Assembly (NCBI GenBank): GCA_963921425.1
Contig: OY992840.1
Coordinates: 18,640,621-18,704,620, forward strand
DNA length: 64,000 nt
Source: Dryas octopetala
Taxonomy: Eukaryota > Streptophyta > Magnoliopsida > Rosales > Rosaceae
Reading direction: 5' to 3'
Shown here: one piece after another, positions 28,801 to 40,800 of the stretch
Numbering within the stretch: position 1 is the stretch's first letter
How the letters are laid out: each line of letters begins with the position of its first letter
Program-made: the position numbers and the translations under genes
The notes under the pieces: generated by a model
Databases searched by the model: none
What the model was told of the DNA's origin: nothing
Seen by the model: only the letters and a program-made list of their open reading frames with translations

Positions 28801-30064
28801 ATTTTTGTTTTCTAATTTATGTGTCCCATGTACCTAAAATTGACTAGCTACTCTATGATCATCATTGTGGTTTCACATCAATATAGCATGATGTTCTTAG
28901 CTGATCAGGAACTTGCTCCATTACAGGGTTTTACATATCCAGTCAGAGCACATTTTCTGGAGAATATTCTAGAAATGACTGGGTATCGGTTGAATTCATA
29001 TAATCAAATCGATGATTATGGTCAAGATAAGACGTGGAAAATGCAGAAACAAGCTCAAGCTTTCAAAAAGAGAAAGAGCCAAATTGCTTCTACCGTTGAG
29101 GTATATAAAATTTGTGTCTTAGTTTTTGTTGCAATCCCTTGGTTGTATTTTATTTTATTTTGTTGTCCCTTTTTGAACAGGATGCACTTGAAGCTGCTGA
29201 CTTTAGGGAGTACAGTCCAAAGACTCAGGAATCTCTGTCATGTTGGAATCCTGACTCCATTGGTTTTAACCTCATTGAGCATCTGCTTTGCCACATAGTC
29301 AGGAAAGAACGGCCTGGTGCTATTTTAGTTTTCATGACTGGTTGGGATGACATAAACTCCTTGAAGGATCAACTCCAAGCTCATCCCCTTTTAGGAGATC
29401 CTAGCAGGGTCCTGCTGCTTGCATGTCATGGTTCCATGCCTAGCTCTGAGCAGGTGGGATCACTGTTCTCCTTTATTTTTGTTATCAATGCATATATTTA
29501 TATTACCATGATCTAGTGATCGAAAACGCTTGAGGACTTTTTTCATATACATTCCATCAATTAAAAGAAAATGAAGATTTTTTTCTAAATGATATTCTAA
29601 TGATAGTTTTGCATGGTTGTTGGGGTTTATAAAAACTTGGTTCAATCTAAGCCTGGGAGCCTTGGAGGCTTAAGTTTCCCATGGCATGTGATGTGAAGGC
29701 TTGTCTTGTGTTTCGATTGTATTGATCCTAAATAGTTTTTAATTGAGGGTTCCTGTTACTATCTTGGGGCTTATTTTCTTTCCTTATTATCTATAATTTG
29801 GCAATTTAATTCAATAAATTATCAAAATATTATCCTATAATACAGACTAATTGATGCTGTTAATTTTGCAAAAGAATGTGTTGATCAATAAGCATTACAG
29901 CTTCATATTCATTCAATGGATCTTTTGATGTTATCATTTCAACAATATGGAACCACTCTTTTTTGGGTTGTTTCTTCCCCGTCGTAGTTGATGGACTGTG
30001 GCCATGATTTATGTTCTGAATGTTACCACATGTCAGGTTTTATATTTTAGTAATTCATTTTTCT

Positions 30065-30108
<44 letters not shown>

Positions 30109-32719
30109 TAAACAGAGGTTAATATTTGATAAGCCGGAAGATGGAATTCGGAAAATAGTTCTAGCTACAAACATGGCTGAGACTAGTATCACTATCAATG
30201 ATGTGGTTTTTGTGGTTGATTGTGGAAAGGCAAAAGAGACATCATATGATGCACTAAATAACACTCCCTGTTTGCTTCCATCCTGGATATCAAAAGCTGC
30301 TTCTCGGCAGGTAAGACAGTTTTGATATCAATTTGATTAATTTATCTAGTTATGGCTGGATCTTCTGATATAATACAAAGCATGAATTTGTATCCATCAT
30401 CAAAGGTTGCTGCTTCTTAGTTAAACTGTGCAATTTTATTGATGTATGGTACTCAAATTTTCATGCAAATTGCTTTTGTACAAGGAGATTAAATACATGG
30501 GCTTCCAATATTAATTTAATGCCTTTAATCTGTAGAGAAGAGGAAGAGCTGGCCGTGTTCAACCTGGCGAGTGTTTTCATATCTATCCCAGATGTGTATA
30601 TGATGCCTTTAATGATTATCAATTGCCCGAACTTCTGAGGACGCCATTGCAGTCTTTATGTTTACAAATCAAAAGTCTACAACTTGGAAGTATTTCAGAG
30701 TTCCTATCTAAGGCCTTGCAGCCACCGGAACCTCTGTCGGTAAATATCTATCTGAGTACTCTCAATTTATGTTTTTCCATAATACTTGCACAGGAGACGG
30801 TGATAGTCTTATCAATTGCTTCTGAACTATTTCTAAGATTCACATGTTGTGAATTATGATATAATTTTTCTTATGTTATCAGTGTTATCTATGCAGATCT
30901 TCATATCAGTCTTCTGAATTTTGTTTGTTTTGTAGGTTCAAAATGCTGTTGAGTATTTGAAGATCATTGGGGCTTTAGATGATAATGAAGACCTGACAGT
31001 GTTAGGTGATGAGTACTTAATATTCAGTTGTATGATTATCAAAGCTGTTTAAAGTTGCGCTATTGGTTTGTCTGCAAGTAAGAAAGCTTAAAAATGATTG
31101 TATGCTGTGCAGGACGCCACCTGTCAACGCTTCCAGTTGAGCCTAAACTTGGAAAAATGCTCATATTAGGGGCTATCTTCAATTGTTTGGATCCAATAAT
31201 GACTGTTGTTGCAGGCCTTAGTGCAAGAGATCCGTTCATGATGCCATTTGACAAGAAGGATGTAAGTATGATATAGTGTTCCTTGCTACAACTTGATGTT
31301 TTCATTTGCACTGTTGTGTATTTTGATGATGTCTCCCCCCCCCCCCCCCCCCCCCCACGCGGCATGCCAGCATATTGTGCTTGTGCAATTTTTTAGAAAC
31401 TGATTTTTTTCCCCCACCCCACTTGTAATTGAATGTTGACTTTTATACTTTTCACTTCTCTTCAAAGTAAAGAGATGTGCAAGGAACTTAAAAGTATTCA
31501 GTTTTTGAAAATAGCCCAAGGAGTAACCATCTCCTTTTCAACTTTTGCAGCTTGCAGAATCAGCAAAAGCACAGTTTTCTGGCCGTGATAGTAGTGATCA
31601 TCTTGCACTTGTTCGAGCTTATGATGGTTGGAAAAATGCTGAAAGACTGCAGTCTGGTTATGAGTACTGCTGGAGAAATTTTCTTTCTGCACAAACTCTA
31701 AAAGCCATCGACTCTCTTCGGAAGCAGTTCTTTTTTTTGCTCAAGGATACTGGTCTGGTTGATCACAACATAGAAAACTGCAATACATGGAGCCATGATG
31801 AGCATCTTATCCGAGCCATCATCTGTGCGGGATTATTTCCTGGAATATGCTCTGTTGTGGTAAGTCATTATGCATAACTTATAATGTTCATATATTTTTT
31901 ATTTAAGCTTTTTATTCACATGAAAAGAAAAAGTGTAGAGAAAGAGTGATGAAAGGGGTCATGATTCTTCAGATTCAATTGGATTCACTGACTGGCTGGT
32001 CACTTAATGTTTTTTGTGTCTGTTTTCCTTGTGGATGGCTTTTCTTTATCTCATTTATTGTGTATGATGTTTACTGTTACCATTACGTTCCACAGAACAA
32101 AGAGAAGTCGATTTCATTGAAAACTTTGGAAGATGGACAAGTACTTCTATACTCGGTTAGTTTCTTGTCTTTGTCTGCATTCATGTTTCCTTGGGGCATT
32201 GCTTTAAGTTATTCTGTTTTATGGTGATGAATCATTATTCTGATCTATTGTTTGAAATTGTTGATTGCATCAATTAGAATTCTGTCAATGCTGGGTTACC
32301 CAAAATTCCATATCCATGGCTTGTTTTCAATGAAAAGGTGAAAGTGAATTCGGTATTCCTCCGGGATTCAACTGGTGTATCTGATTCTGTGCTCCTTTTG
32401 TTTGGAAGCAACATTTCCAGGGGTGGGCTGGTAGGTTTATTGACTTTGTTGTGCCTGTTACTTTGGGATTGTGTTCTTGATGGAAAAATACTAACTACTC
32501 CCTACTTGCTTTTGGTAGGATGGGCACCTGAAGATGTTGGGAGGATACTTAGAGTTTTTCATGAATCCCGCATTAGCAAATACATATATTTGCTTAAAGA
32601 GGGAGCTTGACGAACTGATTCATAATAAGGTTTGTATTTAGCTTCACCATTTCTCACAGCTCTTGAATTAAACACTTGGATCTAATACCCATTCTTTGGT
32701 TTTGCTCCTGTGTAGCAGC

Positions 32720-32755
<36 letters not shown>

Positions 32756-33317
32756 ATGTACACACATGCACATGGTACTCAATTTATAGCTAAATGCTAA
32801 CATGTGGTGCATTCTTTGCAAGCAGCTTCTGAATCCCAAATTGGATATGCAATCTCGTGCTGACCTCCTGTCAGCCCTAAGATTACTGGTCTCAGGGGAC
32901 CAATGTGATGGTAGATTTGTCTTTGGTCGCAAGGTGCCAGTACCCTCAAAGAAGGCAACAAAAGAGATGGTACCACAAACCTTGAGGGTTGGTGATAAAG
33001 GTGGGAATGATAATTCCAAAACTCAGCTGCAAACGTTGCTTGTCAGAGCTGGACATGAAGCACCCATCTACAAGACAAAACAATTGAAAAACAACCAGTT
33101 CCGTTCCACTGTGATCTTCAATGGGTTGAACTTTGAAGGGCAGCCTTGTGGTAGTAAGAAACAAGCAGAGAAGGATGCAGCTGCTGAGGCTGTGCTGTGG
33201 TTAAAGGGCGAGAGCCGTTCTTCTTCGACAAATATTGACCATATGTCGATGCTCCTAAAGAAGAGTAAAAACACAAGCCAGAAAAGGACCCCATTTGATA
33301 GCGCTAAGTGGAGTTAA
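25807..33317 (+). CDS. DExH-box ATP-dependent RNA helicase with dsRBD
   Basis: DHX36/DHX29-like RNA helicase of 1,222 aa, close to Arabidopsis DExH3/DExH5 (from memory). Nineteen exons stay in phase: 25807-26220, 26626-26780, 26881-26968, 27177-27422, 27664-27759, 28080-28268, 28398-28557, 28635-28765, 28927-29100, 29181-29453, 30116-30310, 30536-30739, 30936-31005, 31113-31261, 31551-31859, 32096-32155, 32278-32430, 32519-32629, 32826-33317. Motif I is GETGCGKT (339-346), II DEIH (440-443), III SAT (472-474), VI QRRGRAGR (707-714). HA2 and OB-fold regions follow, then a dsRBD at about 1125-1190. The N-terminal 45 residues have many Arg, Ser and Thr and no acidic residue, which could be an organelle presequence; a second Met lies at residue 13. 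All catalytic motifs are intact, so I regard it as functional. Confidence 0.95.
30066..30107 (+). repeat. T42 homopolymer at the exon 11 acceptor
   Basis: An uninterrupted run of 42 T lies just upstream of the AG acceptor of helicase exon 11 (exon starts 30116). It forms the polypyrimidine tract. Its length is probably variable between alleles. Confidence 0.9.
31335..31356 (+). repeat. C22 homopolymer in helicase intron 14
   Basis: A run of 22 C lies between exon 14 (ends 31261) and exon 15 (starts 31551). On the opposite strand this is poly-G with G-quadruplex potential. Long C runs are also prone to sequencing error. Confidence 0.85.
32725..32754 (+). repeat. (CT)15 microsatellite in helicase intron 18
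   Basis: A perfect CT dinucleotide run lies in the last helicase intron, upstream of the exon 19 acceptor at 32825. Confidence 0.9.
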
Positions 33318-33957
33318 GCACTTCTTTTCATATAGTGGAGTTCAGACTCCAGCATATCACCAAAAAGCCCTAACTGTGACAATGAGTTGCTGGAGGCTGG
33401 TCCAACTTGAAAGCTTTGGGTGAGTGAAATTTGAACGTCAATCTTCTTGGCCGTTGCCTCCAGATGGGAAGCTACATTTTGTAGTCTATGATTGATGCTG
33501 AACTCTGCCAACCTATACTTGGAAAGGGGTAATAGATAACATTCTTTATAGGCAGAACCACCCATATTTTTGAAAAGGGGTGATTGAGCACATTCTGTAT
33601 GGAGTAGAGAGAGAGAATGTACCTCTTTCTGCCGAAGTTGCAGATTATTCTATACAGGTTTTTCATCGCAGTTTATATATCACATGGATCCATGCTGCTG
33701 TGTCAAGGAGCTGCCTTTTGTATATATTGTTGGCAGAGCACTGTATTAGCAAAGTGACCAAAAAGGTCATTGATTTTCAACTAAAGAGTTGGGGTACCTT
33801 GTATCTGTAAAGCAACAGCTTATTTATTTATAAATCATTAATTTTTAAGGTTCTATAGACAGGAAAAGCACGGTGGCAGATGGTGTTTGCTTCCTGTCTG
33901 TACTAGAACTTGTGGCTAGGCATGCACAAAGTGGGGTTCGTCATTCCTCCTGATTTT
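33318..33957. other. Helicase 3' flank
   Basis: Probably the helicase 3' UTR in its first few hundred bases. I see no coding signal. Confidence 0.45.
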
Positions 33958-34090
33958 ATGTTGCAAGTAGCAAACAAATGTTCCATATTGTAATCTCTTC
34001 TGCTCAAACCGATTAAAGCTTGGGGCAAGTATTGAATCATACTTCATTTTCACTCAACTAATATAATATCACACTCTTACTCAAAAAGCT
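33958..34090 (-). pseudogene. Degenerate copy of GT61 exon 1
   Basis: On the minus strand this can be read as MKYDSILAPSFNRFEQKR followed by YGTFVC. That corresponds to MMYDSMLARSFSQHEQKR and YGAFVCC of the intact GT61 gene (exon 1, 37323-37464). Nucleotide similarity runs through the upstream leader as well (compare 37375-37510). The second half of the membrane segment is lost and no later exon is found nearby. The copy is in the same orientation as the intact gene, about 3.4 kb away, so it is a relic of a local duplication. Confidence 0.75.
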
Positions 34091-34509
34091 AATAATTAAA
34101 AGGACATTTTGATAATCAGATGCCATGAAGGTACGTAGAAAAAAAATATTAGAAGAGCAGAGAAGACAAGGGGAGAGGAGAAGAAGACTAATAGGGGTGC
34201 CAAATCGCACAATGATATTGTCAGGTCAATTATATGCGGTTTGTTGAAAAAATGAAATATATGGCATGCATGTTTATGGAAGTTAATAACTTAATATCCA
34301 AACTAAGAAGGAAGCTAAATAATTACAATCCCTAAGATAAAAATATAAAATAAATGGATTCAATTTACAAAATAACAGCATAACTAAGAGCGAAAACGAT
34401 TCTCTTAACAGGTGCTTTTGTCATAATTGGAGATTGGATTCGTGGACACCAAACTAACAAGTATTCAATCCCTACCTTGTCTTTAGTACAATGTACGGCT
34501 AAAATTTTA

Positions 34510-34670
34510 ATTGAAACATTGGAAGATGGAAAGTAGTTGTATATATATACACTGGGTGAGTTTGTTGCCTTTGACTACATTCAATGTTTCCTGGTGGCAT
34601 TCCTTTGCTAATTATACTATTTTAGTTGCGTATTATATGATGATGCATCATTATCAGATCCTCCCATAAT
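34510..34670 (+). pseudogene. Degenerate copy of helicase exon 16 and following intron
   Basis: The sequence aligns with 32093-32245, covering exon 16 ([13 protein letters not shown] region) and the start of intron 16. Shared strings include TTGGAAGATGGA, the exon-intron junction region, and the intron text around TTTCCTGGTGGCATT. The exon part carries a stop where the parent reads GGA CAA GTA. No other helicase exon is present nearby. Confidence 0.7.
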
Positions 34671-35648
34671 TTTTTCAGGGTGATTGATAACACATTCGAA
34701 GAAGTGGGTCTCGGTTCTCTCCGATTGTATAGAGTATTTCTCTAATGCAGAATGTTAGAGGGTGTTCCAACGTTGATGCATTAATCCTTATATTATGTGT
34801 CATTAATGTCTTGTTTGGCTGATTTGAGTCTCATTAATGCCTTTGATGGGATGAGTCACCTATAGGCTATAGATCTCCTTTGTCTACACTCTTGTCATCT
34901 GGTAATTACCACCTATAATTAATTACCCTTTTTATTTTAAACAAAGATACAAAATATAAAATAAGGAAAGAGAAAAAGAAGTACTTAGTATTTTAATTAA
35001 CAACCAAAAACAAAAACTTCACGCTTTCACCTGCTACCAATATTTAATATATAAAATAAGTTCCGGGTTAAAAAAAGTAGATACATTTGGATCTTCATAT
35101 GGGAAGAACCCAAATTAAAATGTAAAGTTTTCGTTTACATGATGACAAAGGAGAGATGTCATGCATGGGCCCCGGCTTGGTCTGTCTCTATCTATATATA
35201 TTACTCTGCTAGGGTCTTGCTTCTGTGTAGTGCATGTGTTGTCCTTCTCTATGTTGTGCCTTAGTAAAAATCAATATCCTGTTTGATGTTTAATTATGCA
35301 CTGTTTATCATGAGGAGGTATATAATCAGATCTAAAATTAAATTAAATTAGAGCTTGAAATGCAAGCAAATCAGAAAATAGTTTGAACAATTGACAATAG
35401 CGTATAATTCATTCATTATACTTTTATTGACATATCAGTTTACAGAGTAAAAGCAACACTCCATTTGGGCCGTTATGAACTCCATTTCTAAATATCATAA
35501 ATGCTTTTTCCTCAATTTCTATACAAAAGCGAGTTCTGAACCAATGATATTAATTAAATACATGGCTAGAAAAACATAGACAAAATGAAGAAAGGACAAG
35601 GAAATAACACCTAGAGGACCTTGTTTCCTCTAAAAATTAAACAATGGC
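34671..35648. other. Intergenic, AT-rich
   Basis: No gene is visible. The part next to 35649 should contain the 3' UTR of the GT61 gene. Confidence 0.45.
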
Positions 35649-37464
35649 CTACTGATGCAGAAGCTCAAGAGCTTTTAACAAAGTGGGTCTGAACCTGTTG
35701 ACATTAAGCTTTACATTTTGTTTCTCCAAAAAGATTGACTTGAATGCTTCCCACCCTTGTTTCCCAAATGAGTAAGGGTCAGTAAAAACTGCATGGTCAA
35801 GTGGGTATTGCTGTATCAGTGTGCTCTCCTCATTGCTTATCTTATACTCCAAGTACTTTAGATTCATATCCTTTGAAGGCTCTCCGAAGTCGTTTGTTGC
35901 AAGCCATTCGAACCCTCCAAGAGGAAGTATTTGGATGAAAATTGCATTTTCAGGCAGGAAAAGAATGTTTGTAAGGCCAGCTCCATGAACTCCCATTAAC
36001 ACATCACAAGAATTCACAAGTTCTGCAAATTTCGACAGATTCATGTCAGCTTCTGCAACAACTACCTTGTACCCCAAGCGTCTAGCCATTCTAATAATTT
36101 CTCCTGTATTTGTAAAAGACCTTGTTCTCTTTCTTGGTATGATCAGAAGCCGCGGCTTTTTGCGTTGATGACCATTTCTGATTCTGATTGCACTTGCTCT
36201 CTTTAATGAATAAGTATTCCTTAGAAACTCCCTGAAGTCTTTCATAGAATATGAATGCTTTGAAGGATCAATGCTCAGCTCCTTTTCATGTCTTTTGAGG
36301 CCAACAGTTACACTTGGGAAGCAATGGACTTCTTCTTCTTTGTCAATGTCAATAATCTCATACTTGGACAGTCCTTTTAGTACTGCTTGGAGCTTTGCAG
36401 TCCACCAAGGTTTTATGTCCGTAATAAGAAATTGAACTTCGCCATCATATTTTCGCGAAGTAATATAGAGCGGAATTACCACATCAGTGAACTCATGGAA
36501 ATTGTTTCCTGTATATCCTCCATTTGAAAACAAGATGGCTGGAACATTATGATTTCGGGTGCATTGAGGAATTTCCTGGTGTCCACTTACTGGCTTCACT
36601 GACCATTTCCGAGTGTTCTTCATTGCTCCATTGTCTTCTTTTCGAGCATAAGGTCTTATAGTCCATGAGCTATTCCCAGCTAACATGTCCATTTGAGATG
36701 AAACAATAAAAACTGAGGACGATTTGCCATCTACTCGAGCATCTCTGTTGATCTCGCAAACTTCAGTTCTTGGTTCTTTGACATTGCAGATTGGCTCCAA
36801 ATTCTTTGTCACAACTTCTACAACTGAAAAAAGGATAAATGGCTTTAGTCAAACAAATATAGAATGACAATTTTATCTTATCATCAACCTAACCTCAGAA
36901 TGTAAACTTCAATTCCTTAAAAAGTAAAGAATGAAGTTAAGCATAGAGAATACTTACTGTTTGTCTCTTCATCCTGACCGCTTGTAAGAATGGGACTAGT
37001 ACTACTAGGAGTGCTTGCATTTTGCTGTAGATCATCAGAGTCTCCCACTTGAAGACTCACATTTTTAAACTCTTGGGTACTTATCTTCCGATCAAGCATA
37101 CTTTTGATCACTTGCTGAGAGCTATTTGTTTCCTTGAGTGCCAGTATCTTGTTTCTAACACCCATTGACTGTTGCAAGTGCACTGTGATATCCAGTAAAT
37201 GAAAGTTAGAAATCAATATAGCTACTGAACAAAACATATCATCAACCGTGCATTAGAATATATGCATCAGGACACTCTTATGTTAGCACAAATTAACAAA
37301 AATTATGAAGAAATGTACATACAAGCTGGTAGAGGATTCAAACTAGGCTTGAGTACTGTGCAAAAGCACAATGCTATGAGCAAGCAGCAGACAAATGCTC
37401 CATATCCAAATCTCTTCTGCTCATGCTGACTAAAGCTTCTGGCAAGCATCGAATCATACATCAT
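35649..37464 (-). CDS. GT61 (DUF563) Golgi glycosyltransferase
   Basis: Type II Golgi membrane protein of 513 aa, similar to plant GT61 enzymes such as beta-1,2-xylosyltransferases and xylan arabinosyl/xylosyl transferases acting on cell-wall xylan or glycans. Three exons: 37323-37464, 36958-37182, 35649-36823. A short cytosolic tail with basic residues (EQKR) precedes one membrane segment (about residues 22-38, GAFVCCLLIALCFCTVL). A Ser/Thr/Gln-rich stem follows. The catalytic region has NNFHEFTDVVIPLY, VQFLITDIKPWW, LLIIPRKRTRSFTNTGEI, LGYKVVVAEADM and the family hallmark VHGAGLTN. The double ATG at 37464/37461 is used as start; codons upstream are open but lack ATG. The exact sugar donor and acceptor cannot be told. 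A decayed copy of exon 1 lies downstream. Confidence 0.88.
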
Positions 37465-40370
37465 TTTTACTCTTCGATCAACTAATATTATCAAACACTC
37501 GACTCAAAATTCTGAAAGGCCATGCTGCATGTGGAAGCCTTACAAATGTTTGATGGAGAAAATGATCATATATTACAAGGAATCAAGACTAATTAGCAAG
37601 TGACCTGTTTAGTACTAGTCTTAAGAGGTTTGAGTGTATGGTGAAGCAGGACTTATTTGAATGCCATTTTGTATGTCAATTGAAGTTGATGAGGTCATTG
37701 TCTGTGAATTGTTGCACCCCACGATTTTTGTTAGTTCTCAAGTCTAGTAGATCGATTCTCCAAAACTTATAAAAAATTAAAAGATATGAAAGGGACATTT
37801 TGGTTGACTGTAGAGAACACCATCTCTTCTTCCATGTTTTGTTATGAGAGTTTAATTTCTTGTGTATATTGGTAACACTTAATCTGCCAGCCGTGATTCC
37901 AGCTTCAATTGAAAGCTATGAACCAAGTACCAACTACGACTGTAGAAAATTGGATCATATCCATGGCATTATTGCATGTATACCACTACTAGTTCTGAAT
38001 TCAACTGCAAAGATAAAAGTAAACCTATTAAAATGACTTTATAATTGAAGTCATTCAAGGAACAATGCACCTTAGCTAATTGTGCAAAAACTACAACCGC
38101 ATTAGTTTGATCTACATTGAAAACAGTAATTGTTTGCCTAATTAAACCAAGTTTAGGAGGCTAATAATGTCATTGTGTGTTGATAATCAAGAGCCAACCC
38201 ATCATAGTGCAAAACTTTGTCGGTCGAGAACTCATCAAAAAATCTAGACCCGTGGAAAATGCTAAGGCATTTATGCATACAAAACTAGTAATGGTAGATT
38301 AGAGAAGGACACTTTAACAAGACATTTGTCTCTGTTTTGGTGGGCTGCATGATGAGGCTGAAGTTAGAGGACTTGGCATTTTAAATTGAGTATTCTCTCA
38401 AGCAATACGTGTGTGACTTAAAATAATATATAGTTTTCATATATAGCTCCAGAAAAGTAATAGGAGTTGTTAATAGATTGTTATCATACAATTATGCAAC
38501 CACTCTGGGTCTGGGGCCTCATTTCCATGGATTAGACCTTGCATATTTAACATATACATATATTAGTGTTAATTTATGCATGCGTGATTGCGTGTTCATT
38601 AAGCTACACTTGAAAGAATTTCAGCACCCAACCACAATATTCTTTTAACCTTATTTTGACAAAATTTATAAGACTTTCAGACCTAGCTAGCTAGGTCAAT
38701 GTTAGGTAGCATGTATCGAGCACAAGGGCCAAAGGCTAATGACTAATTATGAGGGTTATTTGTATTAGTTCAATTTGAGGACCTTATGTTTTTTTTTTTG
38801 TTTTTTTCTAAGATTGGAGCACCTTAATTTAGTTACTTTCTATATGTATAGCACTTAGGCTCTTAGCTTTCTATTTTCAAAAATATGATTTATTTCAAAT
38901 GTATTTTTTTCTGATGATAATTATAAAACTTTTATGGAATGTTTTCAAATTGCATAAAAACAATCACAACAACAAAAACTAACACTATTTACTTCAGTTA
39001 TGTGTGGCAAGTAGGACATGGCAGGCCAACATGGAGGTGAATATGTTGTCCTATCTCAATCTCTAACATTGAAAGAAAACAACAACGCACGCATTCTTAA
39101 CATTGAGCTTGGCCTATCAATTTTCTGAGCTCTTTATCTAAATTATGAATTTCCATATGCAATGTGATAATTACAATTTGTACAAAATCATAATTACAAT
39201 GCAAACCATCATCACATGATCACCCCTTAATTTCAGGGTAATCACTCATGTCCTTCAAAATCATTATTTCCTTCATTGATATTAATTGGTATATACATCA
39301 AATTGCTCTTCCTGCCCTTTGAATCAAACCCCATGCCTACTTAATATCTTGCTAATTTGCCACTAGTAACCAATATCTTAATTCATATCATCAATAATAT
39401 GCCTAAACTGCATATGTCATGCATAATTATTCTCATTATTAGTGCACTTGTTTGTTTATTATTAGTTGTGTCTGTTGTTTGATAGTTGGTCAAGACGAAC
39501 ACCTTCTGGCAATTTTCATTAGTCGTTCACAACTTATAGTATGAAAGATCTTTATGCTCCTGTAGTTGGAAATTGATGTCTACAATTTTGAGTATATAAT
39601 ATTTTGCACCGTATTGGACCGATAATGACAATGGGCGGGCCTTCTGTGGCAAATCCCAAGTTGGGCTATTTTCGTTCGTACCATGTCATTTTCTTGCCCA
39701 TAAAATATTTATAAAAATGGTTTAAATCATCCTGATTCCCAAAAAAATAAATAATAAATAAATAAAACGGTGGTTTCGACTTTCTATTATGACTGAAACA
39801 ATGAAGTATGGAAAGGTCTCCGTGTGAAAATCTGGTGCAATTCTAATCGGTGGTCATATTCGTGAACATTGACCTTGAATCGAGTACTACAAAATCAGTA
39901 TAATTTGGTTCAATAGTCGTGATCAAATGTGGTAATTAATAACATTAATTTGGTACATATACATAAATAATAAATATGAACCAACTTTTCTTTTTACTCA
40001 ATTATTTTATTTTATTTATCTGTTTCCGACTTGAGCTTATTTTGGCTTCTCATTCTATTCGTTTTGCCTATTTTGGGCTTTTATGAAATCACATCTTGAC
40101 CAATAATAAAAAATAAAAAAAATCTCAGTCTATGGTCCAAGTCCAAATTATGTGTAAATTGAAGGAGCCCAGAATTAATTTCAGAAAAGAAAAGCCCAAC
40201 TTAACAATCAGGTCAATTACATAAGCCCAAACTGGCCCATACCATTGGGCATTGGAGCAATGGAGATCCACCCAGTCTCCTGCTTCATATATTGGTTCAT
40301 GAGTTCGGAGAGGGCCAGATGCAGACTTGCAGTTAAGGCTAATTGGTGATCATGATTATGTTTCTATGAA
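37465..40370. other. Gene-poor intergenic region, AT-rich
   Basis: About 2.9 kb with only short chance frames. It begins with the probable promoter and leader of the GT61 gene. I could not recognise a transposon or RNA gene. Confidence 0.5.
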
Positions 40371-40379
40371 TTATGAATG

Positions 40380-40791
40380 GAGGGAGGCTATGCAAACCAC
40401 CCTTTTGTGCTGAGTTGACCACCCTAATAAATTTTTTTTAACTTTTTTCCTATTTTACCCTTTATTGCAAAAACATGATAAAATCACCCAGATCCATTCG
40501 GTGGTCATCTACCGAAATATCCACCAATGTTCAGCAGATAAGTGTCGAATAAATGCAAATATTTCGACAGATAACTGTCGAATGCCTTTTTCATTTCCAT
40601 TCGGTAGTTATCCACCGAATAATCCACCAATGTTCAGCAGATAACTGTCGAATAACCATAAATATTTCGGCAGATAACTGTCGAATGACCCAACGAACAA
40701 AATTGAAATTTTTTTGTTTTAAGGGTAAAGTTGGAAATTTGAAATAGGGTGGTCAACTTAACAATTTAGGATGGTCTGAATAGCATTGGCC
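40380..40791. mobile_element. Mutator-type MITE with 9-bp target duplication
   Basis: A perfect 9-bp direct duplication TTATGAATG (40371-40379 and 40792-40800) flanks a 412-bp element. The left end GAGGGAGGCTATGCAAACCA pairs with the reversed right end GGCCAATGCTATTCAGACCA. The inverted similarity continues through GTTGACCACCCT and TTTACCCTT on both sides. A 9-bp duplication with extended terminal inverted repeats fits Mutator-like elements. There is no coding capacity. The middle holds a two-copy tandem repeat. Confidence 0.8.
40495..40688. repeat. Two-copy imperfect tandem repeat inside the MITE
   Basis: Units of roughly 100 bp start near 40495 and 40598. Each contains ATTCGGT, TCCACCGAAT-like, CAATGTTCAGCAGATAA and CAGATAACTGTCGAAT strings. 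Within each unit the CGGT/ACCG and TTCGACAG/CTGTCGAA pairs are palindromic, so the array can fold on itself. Confidence 0.8.
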
Positions 40792-40800
40792 TTATGAATG

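Noticed and set aside
40553-40747. A 64-codon frame within the Mutator-type MITE
   Set aside because: It follows the tandem subrepeats and encodes their repeated translation.
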